A stretch of 64,000 nt of DNA, from positions 39,617,744 to 39,681,743 of the forward strand of contig OW804096.1 of the NCBI GenBank assembly GCA_942159475.1. The letters are read 5' to 3'. This DNA is from Sthenelais limicola (taxonomy: Eukaryota; Annelida; Polychaeta; Phyllodocida; Sigalionidae). The position numbers and the translations under genes are program-made. Positions 13,444-24,015 of the stretch are shown here, in pieces (position 1 is the first letter of the stretch; each line of letters starts with the position of its first letter). The notes beneath the pieces were generated by a model. That model saw only the letters and a program-made list of their open reading frames with translations, was not told where the DNA came from and did not search any database.

Positions 13444-13555
13444 TAGGGTCTTGTCCACTGAGCCGATTATCATGCGATTCCCACGGAATTTAGTGGAAAA
13501 AAGTCCTCAGCGGTGCAAAATCGTATGGGAATCAGCTTTGTGGACTAGGCCCTTA
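13444..13555. mobile_element. Family G hairpin MITE, copy 1
   Basis: A 112-bp near-complete palindrome. The left arm TAGGGTCTTGTCCACTGAGC continues through CGATTATCATGCGATTCCCA, and the right arm reverses it, ending GTGGACTAGGCCCTTA. The only unpaired part is the ~30-bp centre (AGTGGAAAAAAGTCCTCAGCG). Confidence 0.9.
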
Positions 13556-13605
13556 AGACAGTTAGAAACATTATCATCTAACTATTGACCAATATCTCAA
13601 ACTAC

Positions 13606-13715
13606 AGGCCCTTGTCCACTAAGCCGATTCTCATGCGATTCTCACGGAACCCGTGGAAAAGGGTCCTTTGCGGTGCAAAATCGCATGAGAATCGGCTTAG
13701 TGGACTAGATCCTTA
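13606..13715. mobile_element. Family G hairpin MITE, copy 2
   Basis: Same 110-bp hairpin as the copy 50 bp to its left, with AGGCCCTTGTCCACTAAGCC at the start and CGGCTTAGTGGACTAGATCC at the end. Arms pair over about 40 bp. Two copies so close together imply separate insertions or one local duplication. Confidence 0.9.
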
Positions 13716-14483
13716 ATCTAGATTAAGATTACCAGGAGTAGCTGGAAGTGTTTCTCGCAGATTCTATTTCCAGAAATGTATTCATATGAAATTCGAAACA
13801 AAACTATTACATACATACATGTACATTAAATTCTAAGAACATAGCGCTTTAATGCGGTACTTACACCTATAGAAAGTGGCCGATAATTGAAAGTTAACGA
13901 CCGTGCTACTTATTGGCTTCCCACATTTATAGGTCCACGAGCCAATATTTGTTCGGATACTTTGGTCCCAATTTGAATCTACCGATGTTTGAGTTGGGTT
14001 TGAGTTTAATTGATTCATTCATTCATAGCCTGCATGTTACATGTATGCTGGTCTGGTTCAACAGTTCTAATTCTTATGTAGGTCTTATACCGCTTTTATA
14101 AAGTGGTAATAAAGTATATTTAGTGGATAATCCCCTACATTGTGTGATAGTCTTTACTTTTTGTCTAGCTATGTTAACTGTTTGAGTGAAATGCTTCTTG
14201 AAATCCAAACTTCTGTCTATATAGTATTAGTGACTTTTATATTATTTGTTTTATAACTTTTTTTATGTCTTATTATGAAATGTGGCATATTGTTACATAT
14301 TAGACGGTCACTCTCATAGTACAGCAATCGTTTTTCTATATAGATAAGGACAGGAAGCACGGGTACCCATTTGTCTATCTCACACTTGTAAAACATCAGA
14401 CGAATAAAGTATTTTTCGATTCATTTCAATCCATATAATAGTTGCTGAGTGATTTTATTTTCGATTTTCGGTTACGGTTCTCA

Positions 14484-14760
14484 TTGGACCTTCATCGGGG
14501 TATTATTAAGATAAGATAAGATAAGTTGTTTTTTATTTGCCACTTTCATAGAGTACAGAGGAGTACAAATGAGTGAGCATAAGTGTTTGACAAAAAGGTT
14601 GACATGTCTGTATGAGAGAGCGAAGGAACCATTTCTTCCGACAGTTACCAAATTTGGAAGATATGCTAAGAATATATAATGTAAGAGGATATAAGTAAAG
14701 CAGAATAAAACAAACAATAGAAACCCAGGTGAATATAAATAGTGGGTGAGTAACATAAGT
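14484..14760 (-). mobile_element. 3' end of a non-LTR retrotransposon, minus strand
   Basis: Read on minus, the sequence ends in GTGGCAAATAAAAAACAACT followed by (TTATC)n-type repeats at 14505-14526, the short tandem tail of a CR1/L2-like element. The preceding part has no open frame, so only the 3' UTR and tail survive. Confidence 0.6.
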
Positions 14761-14785
14761 GGCTCACATGAGCATTAAGAGTGAC

Positions 14786-14856
14786 TTGAGTAGTACAACT
14801 CAGGTGGGCAATATAAGTACAGATGTGAAATGAACTTGAGTAGTACAACTCAGGCA
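14786..14856. repeat. Two direct repeats of 21 bp
   Basis: ACTTGAGTAGTACAACTCAGG occurs at about 14787 and again at about 14835. They lie 100 bp left of the DIRS-like element and may be unrelated to it. Confidence 0.7.
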
Positions 14857-15078
14857 GACATGTAATATCTAATAAGAAATAAACTAAAGGCAAGATTTTG
14901 AGTAAATAAATCTGCTCATGTTGAAGGAATTATATAATTCCTAGGCATTGGTGGTGCCCCCTACCTCTATAGCCAGGTACCTACCCCCATAAACCCTCTC
15001 ACTTCCTTCTTCATCTCCAACTCTCATAACCCCTCACATCCATATCTATATTGGGAAATTCTTTTACCACTGAAAGGC

Positions 15079-16146
15079 ATGAGCAGCAACTCCAGGCTTA
15101 CAAAAACATCTTTGAAAGCCAGTTTACCATATCAACCTGCTCAAGAAGAACAAATTATCAATGATGAGTTATCAGAAGAAGTTCAAGAGCTAGAGACAGA
15201 CGCACTACCCAAGTCTCACAGCTCACCGGCGGCCAGCCATTTTGAAAGCCCCAACACACACGGAAACACTGACATGGATGAAGAGACCTGTCTACGTTTC
15301 GAAAGGTTGGAGCAATCCATGACTGACACCATAGCCCAGGCCGTGGCTAAGGCGATGGCCTCCGTGCTAGACAAGACAAAAGAAACCCAGGAGGACTTAA
15401 AGATCACACCAGAAATCCAACTAAAACAGACGCCATCGACAGAGGGCGCGAACAAGCTACCATCATACCCCGGGTCGATCCCCGGCCAAGCCGGTCAACA
15501 ACAACAGTACCAGACCCCCACCGAGATAATGAAGGCCCAATTCGCCCGGGCCTACTACGAAGCCCACTTGGAGACAGTGAATCCTATATTCATAACTACA
15601 GACGTCAAAGGTAATGACATATATGACCATAGGATACGTAAGAAAATTGCAAAGCCTTTCATGTATCTGGAGAGGGTGGGCCTGATTACACCCAAGGATA
15701 AGCTTGAACAAAAGGAGCAAATGTCATTCAATGAGTATGTGCAGGCCTACACGGCCATGTTGATGGACGACTCGGCATGCAACAACGACAACAGGCGCCA
15801 CTTACTGCGACATTTCCATCAAGTCGCCCAGGATGCGAATGACCGCACCTGGAAAAATGTGCTAAGGTGGTCGAATACAATCTTCGACAAAATGGAAAGA
15901 GGGGAGCTCCAGTGGACGGATAACGACCAAATACAATGCGAGAGGATGCGCATATCTTTGGCCAATGTATCTATAGCAGAGGCCGAGAAGACCAGCATAC
16001 CGTGTCCAGCCTATAACTACAAGGGGGCATGTAGTGACAAGGATGCCCACTCAGCAGCCAACGTAACACTACAACACATATATGCTCATACTGCCACGCC
16101 CTCAATCAGGCCAACAAGCACAATCATTCAGCAGCTGATTGTATGA
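15079..16146 (+). pseudogene. DIRS-like gag ORF, frameshifted near its end
   Basis: 355 codons from ATG. Residues 1-75 are polar and low in complexity; residues 80-125 form an Ala/Lys-rich helical stretch; residues 150-300 are the globular part (ARAYYEAHLETVNPIF onwards). The frame stops at 16146, but between about 16070 and 16085 homology jumps to another frame, which carries the Cys/His zinc-knuckle pattern expected at the end of DIRS gag proteins (a CX2C followed by His and Cys) and a Gln/Pro/His-rich tail up to a TAG at 16322. A one-base indel explains this. The product would bind the element's RNA in a particle. Confidence 0.75.
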
Positions 16147-16322
16147 AAAGACAAAGGAGTAGGCAGCCCCACAGCAGGGAACAGAGCCCGGCTGGCCATC
16201 ATTTCCCATACCCTCCACCACCGCTCGCACAACAACAGACATACAACCAACAGAGCGCCAACGCCCACTACATGCCACGCCCCCCTCACCACTCCCAGTA
16301 CGCACCGACAAAAAACCACTAG
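16075..16322 (+). pseudogene. Displaced C-terminal part of the gag ORF
   Basis: Frame -1 relative to 15079-16146. It encodes ICSYCHALNQANKHNHSAAD followed by Cys, a CX2C...H...C zinc knuckle, and then a basic, Pro/Gln/His-rich tail. It has no methionine of its own and directly continues the upstream ORF, so it is read as the same gene after a single-base indel. Confidence 0.65.
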
Positions 16323-16354
16323 AGCCCGCGAGCAAACACTCGCGGGAAGCAGAG

Positions 16355-16717
16355 ATGGACACACAGCAAATAGTGAGTAACCCATGCGATGCCATTGTTT
16401 TCGACCATACCACATATGTGTTTGAGCCATCAGACGATGTATATAGTTACCGTGGCCACGTTTATGACCACAAGTCAAATTATTGTTATTGTTGTTATGA
16501 AGAAAGAGGAAGTGGAAGCCCCAGGCAGGACCTTCCGGTGTCACAGCCAATGGGAGCACATCTTAGTGAGAGCGAAGGGAAAGGGCCAATGGGAGACCAC
16601 ATAGGAGAATACAAAATGGCTGCGCCCATGACCCAAACAAACCAGCATCACACGCAAGGAAACAACAGAACATTTCAGCATGCATACCCGCTCCACGAAA
16701 CGGTAATGATGTTATAA
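16355..16717 (+). pseudogene. ORF between gag and RT, probable N-terminal part of the pol ORF
   Basis: 120 codons, ATG start, no recognisable domain. It contains a Cys/Tyr-rich YCYCCYEERG stretch and a low-complexity C-terminal half. It lies 32 bp after the gag stop and 14 bp before the RT frame, which begins in a different phase. Most likely it is the start of pol separated from RT by an indel or stop. Confidence 0.45.
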
Positions 16718-16731
16718 ATAATTCTGAGAGT

Positions 16732-18464
16732 ATGTACGCCGGTGATTTCAGCCAAATTCTCAATATGTGTGCAGTAAAACCAGGAAAAATACCCGATGAA
16801 ACAGTGCCAGGCCCGATCGACCTCGTGCCATACCGCACGGAGTTCTGGCCCAGACCAAACAATAAGGTGACTAACAGACTGTTGTGTGACATTTATGATG
16901 ATGTAAGGTGCACAGGACTACCCAACATGATGGGAAGTAGGCACCAGTTGCCCACTAACCTCAACCTGGACATGTGGCGATATCACTTGACAGTTACGAC
17001 ACAGGAGCCAGAGCTGTTGCAGGCGATAATATGCGGTTTTCCCTTAGGCTACCTGGGCCCGGTGACCGACAATACAGAATGTGACAACCACACATCGGCC
17101 ACGCTCTACCCGCACCATGTGAGTAAATATATCGATACAGAGATCAATCATGACGCCGTCTATGGACCATATCAAGCTGCACCCTTCCTCGAATGGTGTC
17201 ATATAAATCCAATAATGACACGCCCCAAAGGTCAAGGCGACAACCGCAGAATCATACTCGACTTGTCGTTTCCACATCATCTCTCGGTCATCTCTCGGTC
17301 AATGCCTACATCAGACAAAATTATTTCCTGGGAACTACACGACAGCACTCACTGCCCACCGTGGAGATGTTAACAAACCACCTTACAGCAGCCAAGACCA
17401 CACAGTATCTATACACCCTCGATATAGAAAGAGCTTACAAGAACTTTCGAGCGTGCCCCGGAGATTGGCCTCTGCTGGTATTCAGGTGGGAAGACCTATA
17501 CTACCTGGATATCAGCATGCCCTTCAGGGCGCGACAAAGCAGCCTGCATATGCAGCGTATAGCAAACAACATCATGCAGATCATGGAAGTGAGGGGATAC
17601 CAAGGACTTATGTACTTGGATGACATGCTGGGGTGGGCCGGAAGCAAGGAGCACGCCACGGACAGCTATGAATACGCACTCAACCTCCTGAAGTCCCTCG
17701 GACTGCCAACAGCTGATGCAAAAACCCAACCCCCATCGACAGAGGTTAAATGGCTTGGCATCACGATAAACACAGCAGACATGACACTTCGCATACCGGA
17801 AGGAAAGGTGGAAGAGGTGCGACAGGAAGCAAAGAAATTCATCAGCCGTGAATACACCTCAAGAAAGGCTCTACAATCAATAATAGGGCGGGTTCTTCAT
17901 CTGGCGAAATGCGTACCACCAGCGAAGATATTCGTTCGGCGACTACTGGAGGCTCTTAGAGACAACCACGCCCCCTCCATCCGTGTTACCCCCTCCATGA
18001 AGAAAGACATCAAGTGGGTGATCGCGTGTGTACAAAAGTGGAATAGCGTCAGCCTGATACCTGCCAAGCAAGTCTCCAAAATCATATACATAACGACAGA
18101 AGAAAACAGAGCCATAGCTTCAGCGGGCAAACGCTACACGACATGCAAAGTGGAGCAGGACAAGAACAATAAAATTGACACCCTAGCACGAGTGGTCCCA
18201 CACCTAGTACATACACTACTGGAAGACACAGACCATGCAAACACGCTACAAATATGCACATACCAGAATGACACAGCACAACTGCTCGCCCATGGTTCAA
18301 AACTCGAGGCCAACATGCTCGGCCCAAGGGCACTATGGCTCATCCAGGCCCTCAGATACATTAGGATCCAGCTCAAGGCTGAGGACGAGAGTATCGTCCA
18401 ATCTAGGATTAAGGCCGCATTTCAATTTGTTCCATTTGAAAGAGTGGATCTACCGGAGCTCTAA
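16732..18464 (+). pseudogene. DIRS-like reverse transcriptase-RNase H, frameshifted by an 11-bp duplication
   Basis: Two overlapping frames make one protein: 16732 to about 17289, then 17300 to 18464. The switch point is a tandem duplication of ATCTCTCGGTC (17279-17289 and 17290-17300); without one unit the frames agree. RT landmarks are RPKGQGDNRRIILDLS, the motif A segment YTLDIERAY, and the catalytic motif C YLDD at 17613-17624. Past the RT thumb, NDTAQLLAHGSKLEANMLGP and the following WLIQALRYIRI resemble the C-terminal part of DIRS RNase H; its N-terminal acidic residues are not obvious. The DNA-copying enzyme of the element, now inactive. Confidence 0.8.
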
Positions 18465-18481
18465 TATATCTAAAATCCAAT

Positions 18482-19312
18482 GTTTCAGACCCAGAACTCA
18501 TTCAGCTACTACTACAAGCACAAGACGCACAACGACTCTCAAGAGCACCCGGCACCAACTCTAACCATAGAACTGCACTTAAATCATTTTTCGCGTTCAC
18601 TCATAAATACGGCATACAACCTCACCCAATATCGGTGCCAAACATCTGTGCATATGTCCAATACCTCAGGATGTATCTACATTCTCCAAAGTCAGTCCTC
18701 AACTATGTCTCTGCGGTCAGAGAATTCTACAGAAGGGCAGACATCGACAACCCAGCTCTTAGCTCACATAGACTAAAGTTGGCTTTGGACGCCGCCTGCA
18801 GGGACAAAACCCACGTAGTGACACAACGCCAGCCTTTAGAAAAGTCACATATCAGGCACATAATAATGGACGGCCAACATTTCCCCGCGCCACATCAATA
18901 CAAGCTTGCCATACTACTCATGTACTACCTGGGTCTGCGACAATCAGAGATAGCACCACACAACGTAGCCCAGTATGACAGAACAAGACATACAACACAA
19001 CAGGACGTCCATATAGCCAACAACTCACTCATTTTCCACCAGAAGTGGGCTAAAAACCTATAAAGGTTCGACCAGCAACGCACACTAAGTATACCTGCAT
19101 CACAGGACGAAGTTATGTACCCCGTCAGAACACTACAAGCGGCACTCCTCGAGGCGCCAACGAATTTTCAGGGCAAGCCACTGCTAGTATTTCCACTGAC
19201 ACTTAAACCCATAACGTCACAATTCAATACAACACATCAATATATTCAATACAACATATCAATATACAACATATCAATATCAACTCCATTATTTATTTTG
19301 GGGACTGCCTAG
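18482..19312 (+). pseudogene. DIRS-like tyrosine recombinase, nonsense-mutated and disrupted
   Basis: The frame is open from before 18482 (VSDPELIQLLLQAQDAQRLS and an N-terminal SAM-like helical domain, KSVLNYVSAVREFYRRADID) to a TAA at 19061-19063, and continues in the same frame to 19312. The first catalytic arginine is in YYLGLRQSE (codon 18938-18940). After ITSQF at about 19220 the protein sequence is replaced by an AT-rich (CAATATACAACATAT) repeat. The HxxR box and the catalytic tyrosine are not found intact. The enzyme would integrate the element's circular DNA. Confidence 0.75.
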
Positions 19313-19323
19313 TAAAACAATCA

Positions 19324-19530
19324 ATGATAAATATATATTGTAAAGAATTGGAATCTTTAGATCCAAGATTCGACCTATTTAGCCCTGATCATGGTCGGGG
19401 CATGCACGCCACACATGGCCTGGCCAGGAGGGAGGGGGAGATGAGCCACTCAGGGCTCACCCCACCTCCCCCAGCCCGACCTAATTACTTATACACTGCT
19501 CTGGGTTTATCAAGAGGGGGGAAGGGCTAA
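19324..19530 (+). pseudogene. Possible recombinase C-terminal remnant
   Basis: IYCKELESLDPRFDLFSPDH followed by Gly-Arg-Gly resembles the region just before the HxLRRGGA box of DIRS recombinases, in another frame than the main part. After about 30 residues the similarity is lost and the frame runs into a G-rich tract. No catalytic tyrosine is seen. Confidence 0.4.
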
Positions 19531-19600
19531 GAGGGAGGGGGGGGGGAGGGCCGGCACGAGCCATGGGATCTATGAGTAAGGGGTGGGAGGGGGGAAGGCT
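19525..19600. repeat. G-rich purine tract
   Basis: AGGGAGGGGGGGGGAGGG at about 19530 and GGGGTGGGAGGGGGGAAGG at about 19580. Purine-strand asymmetry and runs of G could form G-quadruplexes; likely the non-coding 3' part of the retrotransposon. Confidence 0.6.
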
Positions 19601-19826
19601 GGGGAGAGGGATCCAACTTGCATGCACTCCATTTATGGTCTCTGCCTGGGGAGCAGAGGTCGGCGTGTGGGCAAGGAAGATCCTCTCTCCCTCAACCAAT
19701 TAGAGGGGAGGGGAAGAGCCAGTGGAATATTTCCTGGGTTTGATTGTATGAATTATTCATGATTTTGGAGTATAAAATAAAGTGACTACTCGGACCTAGG
19801 TACTCGCTGAGTCACCACCGCCTAGG

Positions 19827-20489
19827 CCGAATCCAGACGAACTACAACCTCGGACTTCTTGTCTCACTTCTTCATCTTACTGAACCTATGGGCTAAAAAC
19901 CCTTAGTCTTCTTTACAATATAGTGCAATCAGGTACTGTCTGAGGTATTCCTCAAAAGTAGTACAAGCTTATTAGTTGAATAATACCAAGTGTAGGTGAG
20001 TGAGTTAGTGAGATTGGTTGCTTTACGCCCTTATCAACACTTTGAAAGGTTATATGAAGGGCGGGAGAGATGAAAGGGAGGCAGTTTATGATCATACCCA
20101 GGAAATAGAGATAGAGAAGAAGGTAGAGAGAGACAGAGAAAAAGATACAGAATGGCACATTAGGGTCGTACCCTACATAAGCTACACTTGGTATAAAGTA
20201 GTAGAATTAACGATCGTTTGGTGAGTATATTGTTTTTACATGAATTTACATACGACCTTCAGTAATAAAAAAGAAACAAAAAAAACATTGAGGCAAAATA
20301 TGGTAAAATAAATTATTGTAGATCATATATTTATATACATGTATAGAAGAAGGATATTGAATGCATTCGTGCGGTATAATATAAAGTAGTTAATGGATAT
20401 AGCTCTGATGTAATAGATATTTTAATTAACGTATGTTTGATATACTTTTTTTACAACGATGTGAAATGAAATTCTCGGGAATAAAATAT
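19827..20489. other. No feature recognised
   Basis: AT-rich, with a GAGATAGAGAAGAAGGTAGA purine run near 20105. ORFs 19952-20158 (minus) and 20018-20224 (plus) overlap each other and reflect that run. Confidence 0.4.
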
Positions 20490-21185
20490 GATGTGCTACA
20501 GGAAGATGAGTCACAAGTCGCAAAAAACGGATTTTGAAATACCATCGTATTTGAAAAGATGAGATCAAGGAGATTCCAATGATAGTAAGCAGTAGAACAT
20601 TTAATAAGTATTTCTATATTTTAAGTTTGATACTTTTAGTTTTGAAAAGGATGTTTCCACTATTTCTGAGTGGGCTTATCATGATTTTAACTTGATGCTG
20701 GAGCTATCATGACTTCGAGTTACAGACGCCAGTTTTAAACTAATTGTACTGTCAGAACCTTTTTGTTTCTGTACATTGTTTTTATTTGTCTTGCTTTTTC
20801 CACCTTCTTCTTAATAATGTTTTGCTGATAATAAGCTATTACTGTTATAAAAATGTTGGATAGCAACTGAACGAATACCTTTTTTTGAATTAAGGATTAC
20901 TATATCTTGATGTATAGCAACAACTGAGAACAGTGTATATATATTACATAATGTTTGGCTGGAATGCAAATATTAAATACAAATACATTTAGTAGTAGTA
21001 GGCCTACTCTATAAGATGATCTTAGAAATGCATGGATAGATTTAATATACTTTCTCGAAATTTGGTAAATGAATTCATGTTACAAACAGTTTTAAGCATC
21101 CCAAAAATGATAATATTCCCACAAATACATCACTTAGAAAAATAGTAATGTTGTGACTTGTGACTCATTACCCTGAGACATACCA
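20490..21185. repeat. Family A MITE split by a ~300-bp insertion
   Basis: Left part 20490-20690 starts GATGTGCTACAGGAAGATGA with GTCACAAGTCGCAAAA; right part about 20995-21185 ends TTGTGACTTGTGACTCATTA. The two parts join at the point where intact copies are continuous. The inserted 20690-20995 is AT-rich, unrelated to other families here, and has no obvious ends. Confidence 0.75.
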
Positions 21186-21421
21186 CAAATAATAAATATA
21201 AAAAATAACTTGTCTACACTGTAAAGTCAAACGTCTTCATATGATACACAAAACAAGACGTTTTTCTTGTCCCCACTTTTAATACGTTGTTTTGGTGTGA
21301 CGTTTAGCATCTTGTGTCTTTTACCGTCTTCCCAAAACGCTAAACGTCACATGTGTGACGTTTGCTGTGTGACGTTTAGCGTCCTAGAATGTACTACATT
21401 TAACATCATGAAAAAACGTCT

Positions 21422-21493
21422 TCCACAGCCCAGATTCGAACTCCCAACCTCTCACATTTGAAGTGAATGCTCTACCAATTGCGCCACAGACCC
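21422..21493 (-). tRNA. tRNA-like sequence, probable pseudogene or SINE head
   Basis: On minus: A box TGGCGCAATTGGTAGAGC, a five-pair anticodon stem (TTCAC/GTGAG) around the loop TTCAAAT (would read CAA), and a B box GAGTTCGAATC. The 5' two thirds fold well, but the T stem (GGGAG/CTGGG) and the acceptor ends do not pair, and a CAA Leu tRNA should have a long variable arm. So it is a tRNA-derived relic, not a working gene. Confidence 0.5.
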
Positions 21494-22244
21494 AGTTGAT
21501 AAATGACATACAATTTATGAAACATATTCAATATTAACATGAACATAATGGACAATATACACACTAAGGACTCTAGATTTGATTTGAAAGCCTTTTGATT
21601 TAATTTATAAACAGGTACATTGTTCCATATTTTCACCAGTAACCTGTTCACATGCATTTGAATTAATATCAGCATTAATTTACGTTATTTTTCCTTGTAG
21701 GCCTATCTAGATGAGAAATTCTCTAATTATCAGAAGTGGTTAATTCTAATAAAACAGGAGGGCAATGCGATTTTGTCTAATTTCTCTTGATAAGCTAGAC
21801 TTACCTTATAAGAATCCTGTTACATTGTGAACCCACATTGCTTTAAAATCATGCCACACATCCACTGCTATGGTTGAGCGAAATGAGGTGTGAAAATGTG
21901 ACACAATGAGCTCTAACAAAGTGTCACATTATGTATGCTATGTGTGACACATGCTGCTCTACTGGTTCGCAGAGCCCCACATTTCACATAGAGACTTGTA
22001 CATGTCTAGGTGACCTTACCAGTATGTATGAATATGAAATGAATATATATATAGACTATACACCAAGGATATTAAATTATGTTCATGCGCGATCACTCAC
22101 CGTCCGTGATCACGCTTCCAATATTAGTGAGCTGTGAACATAAAGTAAATAGCTGCATTCGTATGAATCTGAGCTTCATTTTGATAGTAGGCACTTCATA
22201 TTTAAATGAATTGGGAGGGATACTAATCCATTAATTAAATATGT

Positions 22245-22440
22245 GTGATTTGTTACAGGAATATCAGTCATAAGTCACAAAATTGATATTTTCCAGAGGG
22301 ATTTCTTCACAAGATCTCTTTATTGGTTTTTTGTTTGGTACTCATATCAACTTATTTTTGTTTGGTACTCATATCAACCTATTTTCCAAATTTTGGGACA
22401 TTGTCTTCAATATATTTGATTCTATAATCAGGGATATGTT
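22245..22440. repeat. Family A MITE, left half, nested
   Basis: GATTTGTTACAGGAATATCA then AAAATTGATATTTTCCAGAG and GATCTCTTTATTGG follow the A order. A 22-bp block TTTTTGTTTGGTACTCATATC is duplicated in tandem at about 22329 and 22357. It sits inside the TIR element 21217-22670, so it inserted later. Confidence 0.65.
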
Positions 22441-22934
22441 ACATATGGCGTGACGTTTAGCATCTACAGGTGTGATGTTTAGTGTCTACTAGTGTGATGT
22501 TTAGCATCTCCAAATAGTTTTGCTGCTTAGATTTATGTGCAGAACGTCTAAAAATGCGTCTAACGTCTTATGAGGACGTTATTGCGTCCTCTGTTGATAC
22601 GATAGGAAGACACTAGCGTCCTATTCTGTGTATCAACTGAAGACGCCACTCTAACACAGTTTTTAGAGTGTATGGCGGTCCATTGCAGTTTGCGACATAC
22701 ACAACCGGGCCAGGTGCCTTAATTGCTTTCTGTCAATAGGTCAGTTCGGCCAGCTAGAGTCTCTACCTACCTATCCTGATTTTATTATTATTACTAATAA
22801 TTGCTCTTACGATTACTAAAATCACGTCAGGGCCTCTCTGACGAACCAAGGCAAGATTAATTCCTTCCTACTTGTCTCCAATATTGTATATTAGGCTTAC
22901 CACATATGCCCCTACATAAACATAGCTTATAAGC

Positions 22935-23160
22935 ACTTGGGTAAAATCGTCAAAAAATGTACAATTTAACTTCAAATTCCTCAAATTTAAGACAAAAATG
23001 AGCTCGAAATGAAGTTCAACATAACCAAACAGAATATCTAGATCAACACAAAAACAAAAATACTCTTATCTATCTAGCATTTATCATTTTTCAGCTTCAT
23101 TTAGAGAAATTTATTAAATGTGTCGAGCTGCCGATTGTACACTTTGGGGTGACCCGACCC
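22935..23160. repeat. Family B MITE, reverse orientation
   Basis: Starts ATCGTCAAAAAATGTACAAT and ends near GATTGTACACTTTGGGGTGA, with AGTTCAACATAACCAAACAG inside. Both arms are present, moderately diverged. Confidence 0.8.
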
Positions 23161-23457
23161 ACAGTTTGCATTCTGAACTGGGCCATTCGTAAATAATAAA
23201 AGAGCGATAATATAATTAAGTCTAGCGATGTTGGAAGTTCCTCTTATAAGGTAAGAGTTTTTGGAGGCACCTGCTGGCCAAAGGTTTAACTCGTTACTCT
23301 GGGCCTATGCCAGCTAGTCATGTGGACTGCAATCTCTGCTCTTGTGCAAGTTGATGTTGTGTGCGAGACCATGAAATTATAACCATTTGCCTGAGGTTTG
23401 TCTCTACGAACCTGAAATATTGATTGATTGATAAACACTTTTATTTGATCCAAGTAT

Positions 23458-23800
23458 GTGATGTGTTGCAGGAAAATGATTCACAAGTCGCAAAATTGAT
23501 ATTCTCCAAATGATTTATTCGCAAGAACGCTTGTTCAAAATGTTTAGATTCGTGGGGTGCTTAGTGCTTCTAGTGATATGAATACACATGTACATGTATG
23601 TACAAAATTTGAAGACTGTGTCCCTAAGGAGTATATCTAACTAAATTTACCTACATTGATATAGCGATCTATTAACAAATATCACTAACTTTCTTGCCAT
23701 GCATATACATAAACAAATCAATAAATCCCTATTAGCTGTCCTAGTGTCCACCATCATTGGAATCCGCCTGATCTCATCCGTTCAAATATGGATGAGCCAC
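23458..23800. repeat. Family A MITE fused to family C at its right side
   Basis: Left arm GATGTGTTGCAGGAAAATGA with TTCACAAGTCGCAAAATTG is intact. The copy runs to ATCCGCCTGATCTCATCC and GTTCAAATATGGATGA at about 23795, where family C sequence starts without a right arm. Confidence 0.75.
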
Positions 23801-24015
23801 ACGGGGACCCACAGCAATCCTTTCCTGCGATGCCATCACGTATTATCGCTCAACGGCGGCCGTTTTCTCTCCATCTATCCACCCACCCCCACCCTACCCT
23901 AATTGTTTATATAAAGATAATAGCAGGGAGAAAATCGATAAATCCCGTCGTATAAGTCATGATACGAGTCAATTTTGAAAGATTCATTTTGAGAATACAG
24001 CTTTAACACTCTAAG
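23801..24015 (+). repeat. Family C MITE, right part
   Basis: ATCCTTTCCTGCGATGCCAT, then ACGTATTATCGCTCAACGGC, and the end TGAGAATACAGCTTTAA all follow the C order. The left third is missing where the A fragment abuts. Confidence 0.7.

Larger units (their letters stand above)
14940..19826 (+). mobile_element. DIRS-like tyrosine-recombinase retrotransposon, degenerate
   Basis: A 4.9-kb block of higher GC than its surroundings. It contains, in order, a gag-like ORF, reverse transcriptase with RNase H, and a tyrosine recombinase, all on plus. This order with a recombinase in place of an integrase defines the DIRS/Ngaro/PAT order of retrotransposons. No methyltransferase region fits between the RT end (18464) and the recombinase. 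The proposed ends are tentative: CCTAGGCATTGGTGGTG at 14940 resembles the reverse complement of 19813-19826. Every ORF carries at least one break, so the copy is dead. Confidence 0.8.
21217..22670. mobile_element. 1.45-kb TIR element flanked by TA, with subterminal GTGACGTTTAGC repeats
   Basis: The left end CACTGTAAA...CGTCTTCATATGATACACA is matched, reversed, at the right end (CGTCTTCAGTTGATACACA, then TTTTTAGAGTG), with a ~13-bp gap in one arm. TA lies on both sides (21215-21216 and 22671-22672), as in Tc1/mariner-type insertions. The motif GTGACGTTTAGC(A/G)TC and variants occur about four times within 150 bp of the left end and three times near the right, in the manner of subterminal transposase sites. 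No transposase frame; a nested family A half-element (22245-22440) and a tRNA-like sequence (21422-21493) lie inside. Confidence 0.75.

Noticed and set aside
19680..19960. LTR of a Gypsy-type element (TATAAAATAAAG and GACCTAGG region)
   Set aside because: No matching copy on the left side of the retrotransposon; only a weak inverted match, which fits a DIRS-type end better.
21422..21493. Functional tRNA-Leu(CAA)
   Set aside because: T and acceptor stems do not pair and the long variable arm of a Leu tRNA is missing.
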